DNA of 64,000 nt from Elymus sibiricus (GCA_039707655.1 CM077667.1:57627628-57691627); one strand, 5' to 3'; positions 47,206 to 58,532 are shown, counted from the first letter of the stretch. Numbers and translations: made by a program. Notes: a model not told the origin generated them from the letters alone.

Positions 47206-48021
47206 TTAGCTAGGCATGATGATTTCAATGATGCTCACATAAAAGATAAGAATTGAAACATGCAAGAGAGCATCATGAAGCATATGACTAGCACATTTAA
47301 GCCTAACCCACTTCCTATGCATAGGGATTTTGTGAGAAAACAATTTATGGGAGCAAGAATCAACTAGCATAGGAAGGCAAAACAAGCATAACTTCAAAGC
47401 TTTGAACACATAGAGAGGAAACTTGATATTATTGCAATTCCTACAAGCATATGTTCCTCCCTCATAATAATTTTCAGTAGCATCATGAATGAATTCAACA
47501 ATATAACCAGCACATAAAGCATTCTTTTCATGATCTACAAGCATAGAAAATTTGTCACTCTTCACATAAGCAATTTTCTTCTCATTCATAATAATGGGAG
47601 CAAACTCAACAAAATAACTATCATGAGATACTTGATTGACATAACCACTTTGAATATTAAAATCATGATGACAAGTTTCAAGGTTACTATCACTCTTTAT
47701 AGCATACATGTCATAATCATAATCATCATAGATAGTAGGCATGTCATTATCATAACAAATTTGCTCATCAAAACTTGGGGGACTAAAAATATCATCTTCA
47801 TCAAACATAGCATCCCCAAGCTTGTGGCTTTGCATATCATTAGCATCATGGATATTCAAAGAATTCATACTAACAACATTGCAATCATGCTCATCACTCA
47901 AAGATTTAGTGCCAAACATTTTAATAACTTCTTCTTCTAACACTTGAGCACAATTTTCTTTTCCATCATTTTCACGAAAGACATTAAAAAGATGAAGCAT
48001 ATGAGGCAACCTCAATTCCAT
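47206..48021 (-). CDS. Unknown acidic, Cys/His-containing retrotransposon ORF of R2
   Basis: 271 residues starting MELRLPHMLHLFNVFREN at 48021. The first half is rich in Asp, Asn and Tyr (DEDDIFSPPSFDEQ, then YDDYDYDMYAIKSD). The second half has paired Cys and His (ACRNCNNIKFPLYV; LCLFCLPMLVDSCSHKLFSH) and a hydrophobic end. It is not gag, protease, RT or integrase, and I cannot name a domain. It is open over its full length in an otherwise non-coding R2, suggesting recent selection or recent insertion. The start follows from the first Met after a stop. In the R2 transcript it lies about 2 kb from the 5' LTR when CACTA-4 is included and about 100 bp from the PBS without it. Confidence 0.6.
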   Translation of the reverse strand: MELRLPHMLHLFNVFRENDGKENCAQVLEEEVIKMFGTKSLSDEHDCNVVSMNSLNIHDANDMQSHKLGDAMFDEDDIFSPPSFDEQICYDNDMPTIYDDYDYDMYAIKSDSNLETCHHDFNIQSGYVNQVSHDSYFVEFAPIIMNEKKIAYVKSDKFSMLVDHEKNALCAGYIVEFIHDATENYYEGGTYACRNCNNIKFPLYVFKALKLCLFCLPMLVDSCSHKLFSHKIPMHRKWVRLKCASHMLHDALLHVSILIFYVSIIEIIMPS

Positions 48022-48123
48022 TTTTTTTGTAGTTTCCTTTTATAGACTAAACTAGTGATAAAACAAGAAACTAAAAGATTCAATTGCAAGATCTAAAGAT
48101 ATACCTTCAAGCACTCACCTCCC

Positions 48124-50004
48124 CACTACTAGAAAACTGGCTATAGCCAATATCCCTATTAGTGGCGCACCATGGTGGTGGTGCGCCACTGCTATATAGC
48201 AATGGCGCACCAGAAACAGGTGCGCCATTGTTATTTTTTTAGTAGTGGCGCACCACCTGAGCAGTGCGCCATTGATATTTTTTTTGCCCACCCCCCCGCC
48301 TCACTAGACATAGCAATGGTGCACCACAGCTAGGTGCGCCATTACTATGCTACATAGGAATGGCGCACCTTGGTGTGGTGCGCCATTGCTATGTGTGGGT
48401 GGTGGGGTGTGTCTGTGTGTGTGAGCAATAGTAATGGCGCACCCTCCCTGGTGCGCCATTGCTAAGGTTAGCAATGGCGCACCAGGGAGGGTGCGCCATT
48501 ACTATTGCTCACACACACAGACACACCCCACCACACACACACAAACACCCCCCCCCCTGTGGATCGCCTTTTCAGCTTAAAATAAAATAAAAGAAAATGA
48601 TAAAAGATTCAAAAAAATTCAAAAAAATAGATGCCCATGTGTTATGTGTTCTAGTTGTTAGGAAAATTAATAAACATGAATTTTGAATTTTTTTGCAAAA
48701 AGCCGCCGTGTTTCGGTAAAATGGCCGTAACTTTTGCATACGACCTCCGATGAAAAAGTTTTTTATATGAAAAAGCATCTACTCGAAAAGTTACATCCGA
48801 ATTCAACGGGCTAAGCCCGTTATCGATCTTTTAGAATCCTCAAAAACCAAACAGAAAAAAAGTTACAGCCATTTTAAGATCTGGAGGTAAAAAAAATAAA
48901 AAATTTAAAAAAATTTAGCAGTGGCGCACCAGTGCATAGTGCGCCACTGCTAACTTTCCCGCCTTCCAAATTCAAAAAATTAAAAAATAAAAAACAAGTT
49001 AGCAAGGGCGCACCACCCCCATGGTGCGCCATTACTAGTTTTGAAATTTCAAAACTAGTAATGGCGCACCACCCCATTACTAGTTTCGACACAGCTTATT
49101 AACCCCTAGCTCTGTCTTCTCCCCTTTCTCCCCTTTCTGCTCCCTACCTCTTCTTCCTCCTCCCCCCTCCTCATGCCCTCCTCTTCCACTTCCTCCATGC
49201 CTCCTCCTCCTCCTCCTCCTCCTCCCCTTCATCCATGCCCCCTCCTCCCCTTCCTCCATGGCTCCTCCTCCTCCCCTTCATCCATGCCTCCTCCTCCCCT
49301 TCCTCCATGGCTCCTCCTCCTCCACTTCCTCCATGGCTGCGTGCGAGCGGGCACGAAGGCTTCGTCCTCCTCCTGATCCTGCACGAGGAGGCAGGCGGCG
49401 GCCATTGCCACGGCGAGGCGGGGCGGGGAACGGAGGGTTGGCCATGGCCACCGGATCCAGCGACAGGGACGTTCGGAATGGCGCGGTGACGACGAGCTCG
49501 GGCAGCGAGCATCCATGGTGTTGACCTTGCAACAGAGAGAGAGAGAGATGAGAGGATTAGGAAAGGGAGGAAGAAGAGAGAGGAGAGAGGCACGACACGG
49601 GAGGAGGCGACCTGCGAGGCGGCGTGGCTACTCGAGCTCAAGCTCGCCTGCCGCCGGTGACCACCCCAAGAACCGCTCAAGAACAAAAATAATTGGAAAA
49701 AAGGAAAAAAACGCAAAAAATGAGCAATGGTGCACGGTGGGGGTTAGACGGTGCGCCTACTATTTTCCCGCCTTCAAAATTCAAAAAAAATCAAAAAAAA
49801 ATTAAAAAAAAAGTTACCAGTGGCGCACCTGTAGCAATAGTAATGGCGCACCAGAGGTGCGCCACTGTTACCTGCAATACTAATGGCGCACCAGAGGTGC
49901 GCCATTAGTATTTCTTATTAGTGGCGTGGTAATAGTGGCGCACCTATGGTGCGCCATTAATACCAAAAAGTGGTGCGCCACTAATGTGCTTTTTTCTAGT
50001 AGTG
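48124..50004. mobile_element. CACTA-4, non-autonomous CACTA of a second family
   Basis: 1881 bp with perfect 13-bp inverted ends CACTACTAGAAAA and TTTTCTAGTAGTG, and a 3-bp duplication CCC at 48121-48123 and 50005-50007. The subterminal repeats differ from CACTA-1 to -3: they are many copies of GTGCGCCA(C/T)TG and CAATGGCGCACC, direct and inverted. The interior has a promoter-like CT-rich stretch with (CTCCTC)n and no transposase. The 181-codon minus frame at 49171-49716 is Ser/Glu/Arg low-complexity and overlaps several others, so it is not accepted as a gene. Confidence 0.92.
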
Positions 50005-50010
50005 CCCCGG

Positions 50011-50031
50011 CAACGGCGCCAGAAAAGAGCT
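50011..50031 (-). promoter_or_regulatory. Primer-binding site of R2
   Basis: On the minus strand, after the 5' LTR end and a short spacer (AGCTCTTTTC), the sequence reads TGGCGCCGTTGCCGGGG. This matches the R1 PBS at about 58533-58550 and the type usually credited to tRNA-Asp. CACTA-4 inserted at its 3' edge, using CCC of the CCCCGG as target. Confidence 0.8.
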
Positions 50032-51668
50032 TGATGTCTACTACGCAACCTTCTTGTTGTAGACTCGTGTTGGGCCTCCAAGTGCAGAGTTTTGTAGGAC
50101 AGTAGCAAATTTCCCTCAAGTGGATGACCTAAGGTTTATCAATCCGTGGGAGGCGTAGGATGAAAATGGTCTCTCTCAAGCAACTCTGCAATCAAATAAC
50201 AAAGAGTCTCTTGTGTCCCCAACACACCCAATACAATGGTAAATTGTATAGGTGCACTAGTTCGGCGAAGAGATGGTGATACAAGTGTAATATAGATGGT
50301 AGATATAGGTTTTTGTAATCTGAAAATATAAAAACAGCAAGGTAGCAAGTAACAAAAGTGAGCAAAAACGGTATTGCAATGCTTGGAAACAAGGCCTAGG
50401 GTTCATACTTTCACCAGTGCAAGTTCCCTCAACAATACTGACATAGTTGAATCATATGTAAATCCCTCACGTACGACAAAGAGTTCACTCCAAAGTCACA
50501 AATAGCAGAGAACAAACAAAGAAATTATTGTAGGGTACGAAACCACCTCAAAGTTATCTTTTCCGATCAATCTTATGAGCTATCCCTATAAGTGTCACGA
50601 ACAGCCCTAGAGTTCGTACTAAAATAACACCTTAAGATACACATCAACCAAAACCCTAATGTCACCTAGATATACTCCAATGTCACCACGAGTACCCATG
50701 GGCTTGATTATACGATATGCATCACACAATTTCAGATTCATCATGTTCAATCCAACACAAAGAACTTCAAAGAGTGCCCCAAAGTTTCTACCGGAGAGTC
50801 AAGATGAAAACATGTGCCAACCCCTATGCATAGATTCCCAAGGTCACGGAACCCGCAAGTTGATCACCAAAACATACATCAAGTGGATCAATAGATCATC
50901 CCATTGTCACCACGGATATCCCATCGCAAGACATACATCAAGTGTTCTCAAATCCTTAAAGATTCAATCCAATAAGAAAACTTCAAAGGGAAAACTCAAT
51001 TCATCACAAGAAGATAGAGAGGGGAAAACTCCATATGATTCATCTATATCAATAAAGCTCGCGATACATCAAGATCGTGTCATCTCAAGAACACGAGAGA
51101 GAGAGATCAAACACATAGCTACTGGTACATACCCTCAGCCCCGAGGGTGAACTACTCCCTCCTCGTCATGGAGACCGCCGGGATGATGAAGATGGCCTCC
51201 GGTGATGGTTTCCCCCTCCGGCAGGGTACCGGAACGGGCTCCCAATTTGTTTTTCATGGCTACAGAGGCTTGCGGTGGCGGAACTCCCGATCTCGGTTTC
51301 TTTCTGGGGGTTTTGGTACTTATAGGAATTTTTGGCGTCGGAAACAAGTCAAGTGGGGCCACGAGGCGGCGACAAGCCAGGAGGCGCACCCTAGGGGGGG
51401 CGCGCCCTGCAGGCTTGTGGTGGCCTCGTGGCTCTTCTGGCCCAACTCCAATGCTTCAGGGGTCTCTTTTGGTCCATAAAAAATCACCGTAAATTTTCAG
51501 CCCATTCCGAGAACTTTTATTTCTGCACAAAAAACGACACCATGGTAGTTCTGCTGAAAACAGCGTCAGTCCGGGTTAGTTCTAATAAAATCATACGAAA
51601 ATCATATAGAATTATTGTAAACATGGCATGAATACTTCATAAATTATAGATACGTTGGAGACGTATCA
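50032..51668 (-). repeat. 5' LTR of R2
   Basis: 1637 bp, minus-strand start TGATACGTCTCCAACG at 51668 and end near 50032 (GTAGACATCA). Very similar to 42559-44200. It contains a roughly 110-codon open frame (51147-51479) also present in the other LTR, which is an LTR sequence rather than a gene. CCGGAGGCCATCTTCATC-type sequence lies in the R/U5-like part. Confidence 0.92.
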
Positions 51669-52198
51669 CGCTGCAGCATTGCAGCTCTCCCCTCACCCCT
51701 TCCTCCACGATCCAAAGCAGCAGAGGGTACCAGACGGCGGCGCCCAGGAGAAGGACGGCCGGAGTAGCTCCCCGCTGTCACCCGTCCACAGATCCAGCAG
51801 CAGTGCAGCAGCATGATCCAGAGCAGTAGAAGCTTGACACGCCATGGTCTGGTTCTTCTCTTCCCCGATTCTCCACACGGCCAGACCCTAGTGATGCATA
51901 ATTTCAAGGAGTGGTGCAGCAGATTGTATGGTCCTATTAGGCATAATTTTCGGTTTGATTTTTTTACCTTTTAAATGGCAGATTGTATTACGCATTTAAG
52001 CTAGGCAGATTTTGTTAGCATTTAGTATTCATTATTTATTTCGGTTGAGTTTTGTAGATGGCTGATTGTATTTGGCAAATTGTAAATTTGCAATTATGTA
52101 GATGGCTGACTGTATTTGTTAGCATTTAGTATTCATTATTTGTTTCGTTTTATTTATGTAGATGGCTGATACATGGTTGTTTCCTTTTATTTATGTAG

Positions 52199-55033
52199 AT
52201 GGCTGGTTCATGTTCATCTCGGGTTGCAAGTTCATCACTTAAGAGGAAGTCGGATGACATGGCTTGGGAGTTTGCCGAGTTGATTGATCCTCGTGACCTG
52301 CAAAGTCTCAAGTGCAAGCTTTGTGGAAAACTAATGTCGGGAGGGGTGACTAGAATGAAGTAGCACATTCGGCAGATCAAAGGCGCTGTGACCAGCTGTA
52401 TGCAAGCTACACAAGATCAGATTACTCGGGCCATTGCGTTACACCAGGCACCAAAGAAGAAGAAATTGTAGAAGATAAAGCATGAAGAAGAAGTTAAAGC
52501 TCTGGTCACCATAGAGGCCAATGAGTATGATCAAGAACACCTTAATGAAGTTGGTGAAGGTGATCCGAAGAAGCGCCCAATGGATCAATACATTGCTCCA
52601 ATTGATCCTTCAATCCCGTTGAGATCTACAAAACAACAGACTATAAAAGATAGTGTCGATAAGGAAATAAGCTATAGAGTTGGGCAATATTTAGCTAGAT
52701 GGATGTACAAGAAAAATATACCCTTCAATGCTATAAATGATGATGATTTCAAACAGTTTTGTGAGGCTCTTGGTCGCTATGGTCCTGATTGGAAGCAACC
52801 TTCGCAATATTTGCTCCGAGAGAAGATGTTGGCGCAGGAGGTGGAAAGGACTAGGGATTCGTTGAAGCCACATAAGGTCGAGAGGGCTGATACGGGGTGC
52901 TCTGTCATGATCGATGCTTAGACGTACAAGAAAAGGAGGAGCATCATGAACTTGTGTGTGCATTGCAAGTTGGGGACCATCTATCTTGGATCAAAGGAGG
53001 CGTCGGCTGATGCACACACAAGTCTATACATCTTCAATTATGTGGATGATTGGATTGAGAACATATGTATGAATCATCTTCAACTTGCTCTCAATTTTAA
53101 TGTAGATGAATGCATTGAGAACTTTATTACTTGCTGAATTTTGATACTTGCTGAATTTTAATACTTCCTTATTACTTGTTGAACTTTATTACTTGCTGAA
53201 TTTTAATATTTGCTTATTACTTGCTGAATTTTAATACTTGCTTATTACTTGTTGAACTTTATTACTTGCTGAATTTTTGTATTTGGTTATTACTTGCTGA
53301 ATTTTAATACTTGCTTATTACTTGCTGAACTTTATTACTTGCTTATTGTGTTTTTTAGGTGCTGAAAATGTTGTGCAAGTAGTCACGGATAATGCTTCAA
53401 ACAACATGGGAGCAAAGGTGGTGTTGAAAGATAAAAGGCCCAAGATATTTTTGACCTCATGTGCAACTCACACCATCAACTTGATGGTAGAAGCGGTTGG
53501 AAAGTTGAAGCATTTTGGTTCTACAATAATGAAAGCCAAAGATATGACTATCTTCCTTTATGCACATCATGCTACATTGGCCTTGATGAGGTCCTACACC
53601 AAAAAGAGAGACATTGTTAGACCGGGGGTGACTAGATTTGCTTCAGCATTCCTTACCTTGCAAAGTCTTGATCCTAAGAGGAAGCAACTAAAGGAAATGT
53701 GTTGTAGTGATACTTGGGAAGGATGCAAGAACACAAGAGCAAAGAAAGGGAAGCTGACTCACGCCACAATAATGAGTAGGTCATTTTGGAAAAATGTGTC
53801 TCTTTGCATTAAGGTATTTTTTACTAAACTTCAAATTATGCTTGTGTATGTTGGAATGCATGTGTATATGTTAAATACTAATGTTGTGCACTTGTGCTTG
53901 TCTATGTTGGAAACTTGGAAGGTTTTTGAGCCATTGGTGAAAATACTTCGGTTGGCTGATAGTGTTGGACAATCCATGGCCTCTTTGTATGGAGAAATAA
54001 TAGAGGCAAAGAAGGTAATATTGGCTGCGGTTGATAATTCAGACAAGGACTATAAGATGATCACAACGGCCATGGAGATCAAGATGAATGGGAGGCTAGA
54101 TACCCCATTGCACATGGCTGCATATGCCTTGAATCCATATTGTAGTTATGCTACCACAAGCATCTTTACCGATGTGGAAGTCATGTCCGGGTTGATGGAA
54201 GCTATTGAACTATTTTATCTTGATGACGAAGAGAAGCAAAACAAAGTGCTTAACATTGATTTGCCCAAATTTAAAAAGAAGAAAGGCATGTTTGGGAAGG
54301 TGGTTGCCATAAAAGAAATTGGCAATGCAAATTTTAATGCCGGTAAGCTTGTTCTCACGATAATATTGTCATATTGCAATTCTGAATTTTTTTGGCTGAT
54401 GCTTAATACTTCGTATTTTCCTTTAAATGTAGGGGAGTGGTGGGGAACTTATGGACTACAAACTCCGACATTGATGCATTTTGCTTTGAGGATACTCAAC
54501 TTGAGCACAAGTTCATCCGGATGTGAAAGAAATTGGAGTGTTTTTGAAGAAGTAAGTCTCAACTTGGAAGTACTCAAATTTGACCCGTATATTATTTTTG
54601 ACCAAATGTGAATCACTAAGCTTCATTTTGCAATTTGTAGGTGGATGCCAAGAGGAGAAATAAACTAGATGTGCGTCGTAGGCTTGATTTAGTTTATATT
54701 CAATTCAATGGGAGAATGATTGACAAGAGGAAGTACTCTTCATATTGTGATGTTCTTCTTGTGGAAGATGCTTCCATGGCACAAGATTGGATATGTGAAG
54801 GTGCTTATGTTCATGCGGAGGAGGTTGATGCAATGGGAGCTTTCGAGTTTGTTAAGCTACGTAGAAGTGCAAGAGTGAGAGAACTTCATGAAGTGGAAGA
54901 ATTTGTTTCCGATGGGGAAGAATCTGATCATGGGCTTGTGAATGAGGATGACATAGATTTTGAGTCCGATGATGATGGGGTGATTCAAAGCAATGCCAAT
55001 GAAGATGAGGGGGAGGACCTGATGGAGCATTAA
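52199..55033 (+). pseudogene. hAT transposase, three TAG stops
   Basis: From ATG at 52199 one frame runs through TAG at 52361, 52469 and 52919 with coding sense on both sides of each. The N terminus is a BED zinc finger (WEFAELIDPRDLQSLKCKLC, then GGVTRMK-stop-HIR). The DUF659-like core includes WMYKKNIPFNAINDDDFKQF and, after an intron-like repeat block (about 53070-53360), ENVVQVVTDNASNNMGAKVV and LTSCATHTINLMVEAVGKLK. The C terminus has the hAT dimerisation signature WWGTYGLQTPTLMHFALRIL, then SSSGCERNWSVFEE. A last exon-like part (54641-55033) is DAKRRNKLDVRRRLDLVYIQ and an acidic tail. It would cut and paste the surrounding element. The stops fit CAG to TAG (Gln) and TGG to TAG (Trp). 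Confidence 0.88.
53107..53345 (+). repeat. Minisatellite in a hAT intron
   Basis: About eight imperfect tandem copies of a 25-35 bp unit built from TTATTACTTGCTGAATTTTA and ATACTTGC. It separates two exons of the hAT transposase and ends at TTGTGTTTTTTAGGTGCTGA, a good splice acceptor at about 53358. It was probably produced by slippage inside the intron. Confidence 0.75.
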
Positions 55034-55549
55034 TGGGGCTTCAAGCCTTCAATGATTTGCACTATGTGTGCCTTTTATGTTTGCTAGCAATATATTTTGG
55101 TTGTGACTTGTGAGAGAACCAAGAACCACTATGTGTGATGTTTGCTAGTTTCCTATTTTGCTTTGTCATGCAATGATGCAACTATGCAAAACTATGGTTA
55201 TTTATGTGTTTGTGGACCTTACTATGTAATATGTATTATGCTGGACTATGTGCAAAACTATGGTTATTTCTGTGTGTGTACCTTACTATGTAATATTTAT
55301 ATGTATTGCTGGACTGTTTATTTCTCACTGTTTGTCATGTGTGTGCGCCTAGATTTGTCCATTTATTTGATTTTTGAAGGCTTGGAGCACAACCTGATGG
55401 TAGATGGTCATGTTTGTGCTTGTGTGTTTGTACTGTCTACTATGTAATATACTAATATAGCATGTTTTTAAGGCTAGAAGTGCAACGTGATGGTAGATGG
55501 TCATGAATGTGCTTGTGTGTGTATTCTGTTTTAAAGGCTTAGAGCACAA

Positions 55550-55583
<34 letters not shown>

Positions 55584-55740
55584 AGCATATTTTACATTAT
55601 TTTTGTTGTGGAAACCTGAGATTAAAAAAACCTTGCCGATAAATGATCGACTGATAAAATCAATAAATCGGTTGATAAACCGATTTATGTCTTATCATGT
55701 GTCGACCGATAAGCTAACGAGAAGCGTATCCCGAACAGTG
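55034..55740 (+). other. 3' part of the hAT element
   Basis: Presumed 3' UTR with T/G-rich, diverged direct repeats (TGTGCAAAACTATGGTTATT, TTACTATGTAATAT), a (GT)n run at 55552-55580, then the subterminal ATAAATCGG/CCGATTTAT motifs. It ends in CCCGAACAGTG before the TSD. Small frames here are not supported. Confidence 0.6.
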
Positions 55741-55748
55741 CTTACAAC

Positions 55749-57640
55749 TCAACATGAAAAATTATAATATGACTCTATATGAATGCCTCTGGCAGTGTAC
55801 CAGGATGTGCAATGATCAAGCGTAACATGTATAAAAAAGATGAACGGTGGCTTTGCCATAAATAATATGTTAGCTTATATGATCATGCAAAACAATATGA
55901 CAATAAAAGTACTAGTCATATGATGTAACGGTGAAAGTTGCATGGCAATATATCTCGGAATGGCTATGGAAATGCCATAATAGGTAGGTATGGTGGTTGT
56001 TTCGAGGAAGATATAATGAGGCTTATGCGCAACAGAGTGTATCATGTCATGGGGTTTGGATGCACCGGCGAAGGTTGCACCGATCCTCGAGGTGAGAATG
56101 GGCAATGCACGGTACCGAAGAGGCTAGCAAATATGAGGTGGTGAAATGCGTATATCCATGGATTCACATTAGTCATAAAGAACTCACATACTTATTTCAA
56201 GTTTTTATTAGCTCTCTTGAAGCAAAGTACTACTTGCATGCCCCTAGGGAGGAGGTTGGGAGGAGTTAACCATCGCGTGCCTCCGACTTAAACAACACTA
56301 GGATTTCAACGAGGAATAAGAAAGCACACACATCATCACAATGGCATAAAAGTATTTATATGAATAGCAAGATAACACCATCCAATTTACGATATTCTTA
56401 CTAACCAATGATCATGCACTCATGCCCTTTCACATTACCACATCAATATCATTAACCCACAATTTCTCTTTTATGTGCTACATGTGGTTTTGATTATACA
56501 GTCATTAGATACCTATTATTTTTGTACTAGTCTTATAACTCATGCAAGTTACCTTCACTATTTATTAACTCTCAATCAAACATAAGTGAAGAACGAGAGT
56601 GCAATTATTTCTATAAAATCTATATGCCACCATGCTCTAAAAGATATAAGTGAAGTACTAGAGCAACTGCTAAGCTCAAAATACATAAGTGAAGCAGAAA
56701 GACTGTCCTAATAAGTCATGGTGAACTTGTGTCTCTCTCAAGTGGGTGTGTCTAGCAAACAATGATTGTGGGCAACTAAAGCAAACGACGCTCCAAGCAA
56801 AACTCATATCATGTGATGAATAACAATATAGCTCCAAGTGACATACCGATGGATTGAGACGAAAGTGGGGATGCCTTCCGGGGCATCCCCAAGCTTAGAC
56901 GCTTGAGTCTTCCTTGAATATTACCTTGGGTGCCTTGGGAATCCCCAAGCTTAGGCTCTTTCCACTCCTTATTCCTTCATGCATCGTGACAGCACCCAAA
57001 ACTTGAAAACTTCAGCACACAAAACTCAACAAAACCTTCGTGAGATCCGTTAGTATAGAAAACATATCAAATACTTTAGGTACTGTTATAAATTGATTAT
57101 TATTTTATTATTGTATAAGGTAATGTATTCTAACTTCTCCATGGCTTATACCCCCTGATACAATCCATAGCATCATTAAAACAAGCAAACTATGCAAGCA
57201 AAAACAGAATCTGTCTAAAACAAAACAGTTTGTAATGATCTGTAGAGAACCTATACTTATGTAACTCCAAAAATACTTAAAAAATAGGAAAACCTGAGGA
57301 ATGTTTTTATCGACACTGTGTAAAAACTTTAGATCATAAATACGTTCCAGTAAAATTAGATAAATTCAGCACTGGACGCTAAAGTTTCTGTTTTTTTGCA
57401 CAGTATCAATTCTACTTATCATCCAAGTCATCCCGAAGGCTTTACTTGGCACAAACACTAATTTAAACATAAAAACACAATCATTACAGAGGTAATAATC
57501 ATGTTATCAAAATCAAACAGAAAGTAAAAGCAAGAAAATAAGATAACTATTGGGTTGCCTCCCAACTAGCGCTATTGTTTTACGCCCCTAGCTAGGCATA
57601 ATGCATATGATCAAGTGTTGTCATCCTTCTTATCAATCTC
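55749..57640 (-). other. R1 internal non-coding region
   Basis: No gene. It contains AAGCTTGGGGATGC-type motifs at about 56884 and 56941 with the third copy of the hairpin (56925-56949). The segment from about 56770 to 57440 is homologous to the duplicated internal segment of R2, so R1 and R2 share ancestry in their non-coding interior although their LTRs differ. Confidence 0.65.
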
Positions 57641-58378
57641 CTAAATAACACAACAATGCTTAGGAAGAATAGCAGGCTTGAGAATAGGCTGTCTTAGAAA
57701 GTTTATAAAATTGGGATGCACACTAATCATTTTAAGATCCTCATTTTTTTTGGTAGGAGTGATACTAACATTCTTAGGGACATATATAAACTTGAGATCT
57801 TTCTTTTGAGAGGTACTAGCATTAGCTTTGGAGAGAGTGAAAGCGGAACCCACTTTATAAACGACCTCCTCCATTTTATAAATTCTAGTCAAACCTTGAT
57901 CTACCCGCTTATTAATAGCTGTATGCTTATCCTTTAATGTGTTCAAAGTAATTCCTACCTTCAATCCAAATTGAGTGATATGATTAAGAATCTTTTTATC
58001 CAACTCCTCAATTTGTTCTTTAGTGGCAAATTTATTTTCAATAATCTCAAGCCTTTGCATAACATGTTCCAAGGTCAAAGTAGTTTCACTAATAATAAGA
58101 GGTGGTGACCCAACTAAATTTTCCATGGCTTTGAAAGCATCCGAAGTATGACTCATTAAGAAATTACCACCGGTAATAGTATCAAGCATGAACCTATACC
58201 AAGTAGTAATACCAACATAGAAATTACGAAGCAAGATGTTGGGGGATTGCTTATGAATAGATTTATTTTGAGCATTGCAAATCCTATACCATGCATCTTT
58301 TAAACTTTCTCCGCCCCTTTCTTTAAAATTGAGCACCTCATTATCGAGGGTAAAGGGAACAAAAGAAGAACTAGCCAT
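57641..58378 (-). CDS. gag-like ORF of R1
   Basis: A protein of about 245 residues on the minus strand, near the 5' LTR and PBS, the normal place for gag. It begins MASSSFVPFTLDNEVLNFKE (a second Met at codon 5 of the longer 58390 frame is preferred). It continues SLKDAWYRICNAQNKSIHKQ, LLRNFYVGITTWYRFMLDTI and TGGNFL, a pattern typical of Gypsy capsid N-terminal regions. Residues 105-170 form a probable coiled coil (LEHVMQRLEIIENKFATKEQ). There is no zinc knuckle and no pol follows, because R1 breaks off into non-coding sequence. It is open, unlike the hAT and CACTA-2 genes, although the R1 LTRs are diverged. Confidence 0.75.
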   Translation of the reverse strand: MASSSFVPFTLDNEVLNFKERGGESLKDAWYRICNAQNKSIHKQSPNILLRNFYVGITTWYRFMLDTITGGNFLMSHTSDAFKAMENLVGSPPLIISETTLTLEHVMQRLEIIENKFATKEQIEELDKKILNHITQFGLKVGITLNTLKDKHTAINKRVDQGLTRIYKMEEVVYKVGSAFTLSKANASTSQKKDLKFIYVPKNVSITPTKKNEDLKMISVHPNFINFLRQPILKPAILPKHCCVI

Positions 58379-58532
58379 AGCAACAAGCAAACAAGTAAAC
58401 TAGCAAAGATAAATATTTTTGTATTATTGATTTTTATGAAGCAAGCAAAATATAACAGTAAATAAAAATTAGAACAAGTGAATGATAATTTGTGCAAAGG
58501 TACTTGACAGTAGGTTTGTGATACTCCCCGGC

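Larger units (their letters stand above)
44201..48120 (-). other. R2 internal region, mostly non-coding
   Basis: Apart from the 271-codon ORF at its right end, about 3 kb (44201-47205) has no coding potential for gag, protease, reverse transcriptase or integrase. It contains repeated AAGCTTGGGGATGC motifs and two strong hairpins (45835-45860 and 46559-46585). A roughly 700-bp segment recurs in diverged form: 45650-46380 is similar to 46380-47120, with the shared landmarks ACAGAACAGTCTGT, GTGTAAAAATTTCAG and AAAAGTTTCTGTTTT. A related segment lies in R1 at 56770-57440. Confidence 0.7.
42559..51668 (-). mobile_element. LTR retrotransposon R2 (minus strand) inside the hAT
   Basis: A complete element with LTRs of 1642 bp (42559-44200) and 1637 bp (50032-51668) in the same orientation, and a 5-bp target duplication CGCTG at 42554-42558 and 51669-51673. 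The PBS (complement of CCCCGGCAACGGCGCCA) is next to the 5' LTR, and the AAGCTTGGGGATGC polypurine tract is next to the 3' LTR. The LTRs are very similar, so R2 is much younger than R1. The interior encodes one unknown ORF (47206-48021) but no gag-pol. It is non-autonomous and needs proteins in trans. CACTA-4 lies in it. Confidence 0.93.
42087..55740 (+). mobile_element. hAT transposon (interrupted by R2)
   Basis: An 8-bp target duplication CTTACAAC is present exactly at 42079-42086 and 55741-55748, diagnostic for the hAT superfamily. The ends are inverted but eroded: CATTATTCAAAATA at the left against CACTGTTCGGGATA (complement of the right end), where every difference is a transition. Both ends carry repeated CGATTTATCGG/CCGATAAATCGG motifs. 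Without R2 the element is about 4.5 kb. It encodes a BED-finger transposase with three TAG codons (52199 to about 55030). Confidence 0.92.

Noticed and set aside
49171..49716. 181-codon Ser/Glu/Arg-rich open frame in CACTA-4
   Set aside because: Arises from (CTCCTC)n low complexity; four other frames are open in the same place.
55349..55580. Frames and (GT)n run near the hAT 3' end
   Set aside because: Simple-sequence and UTR-like; no coding signal.
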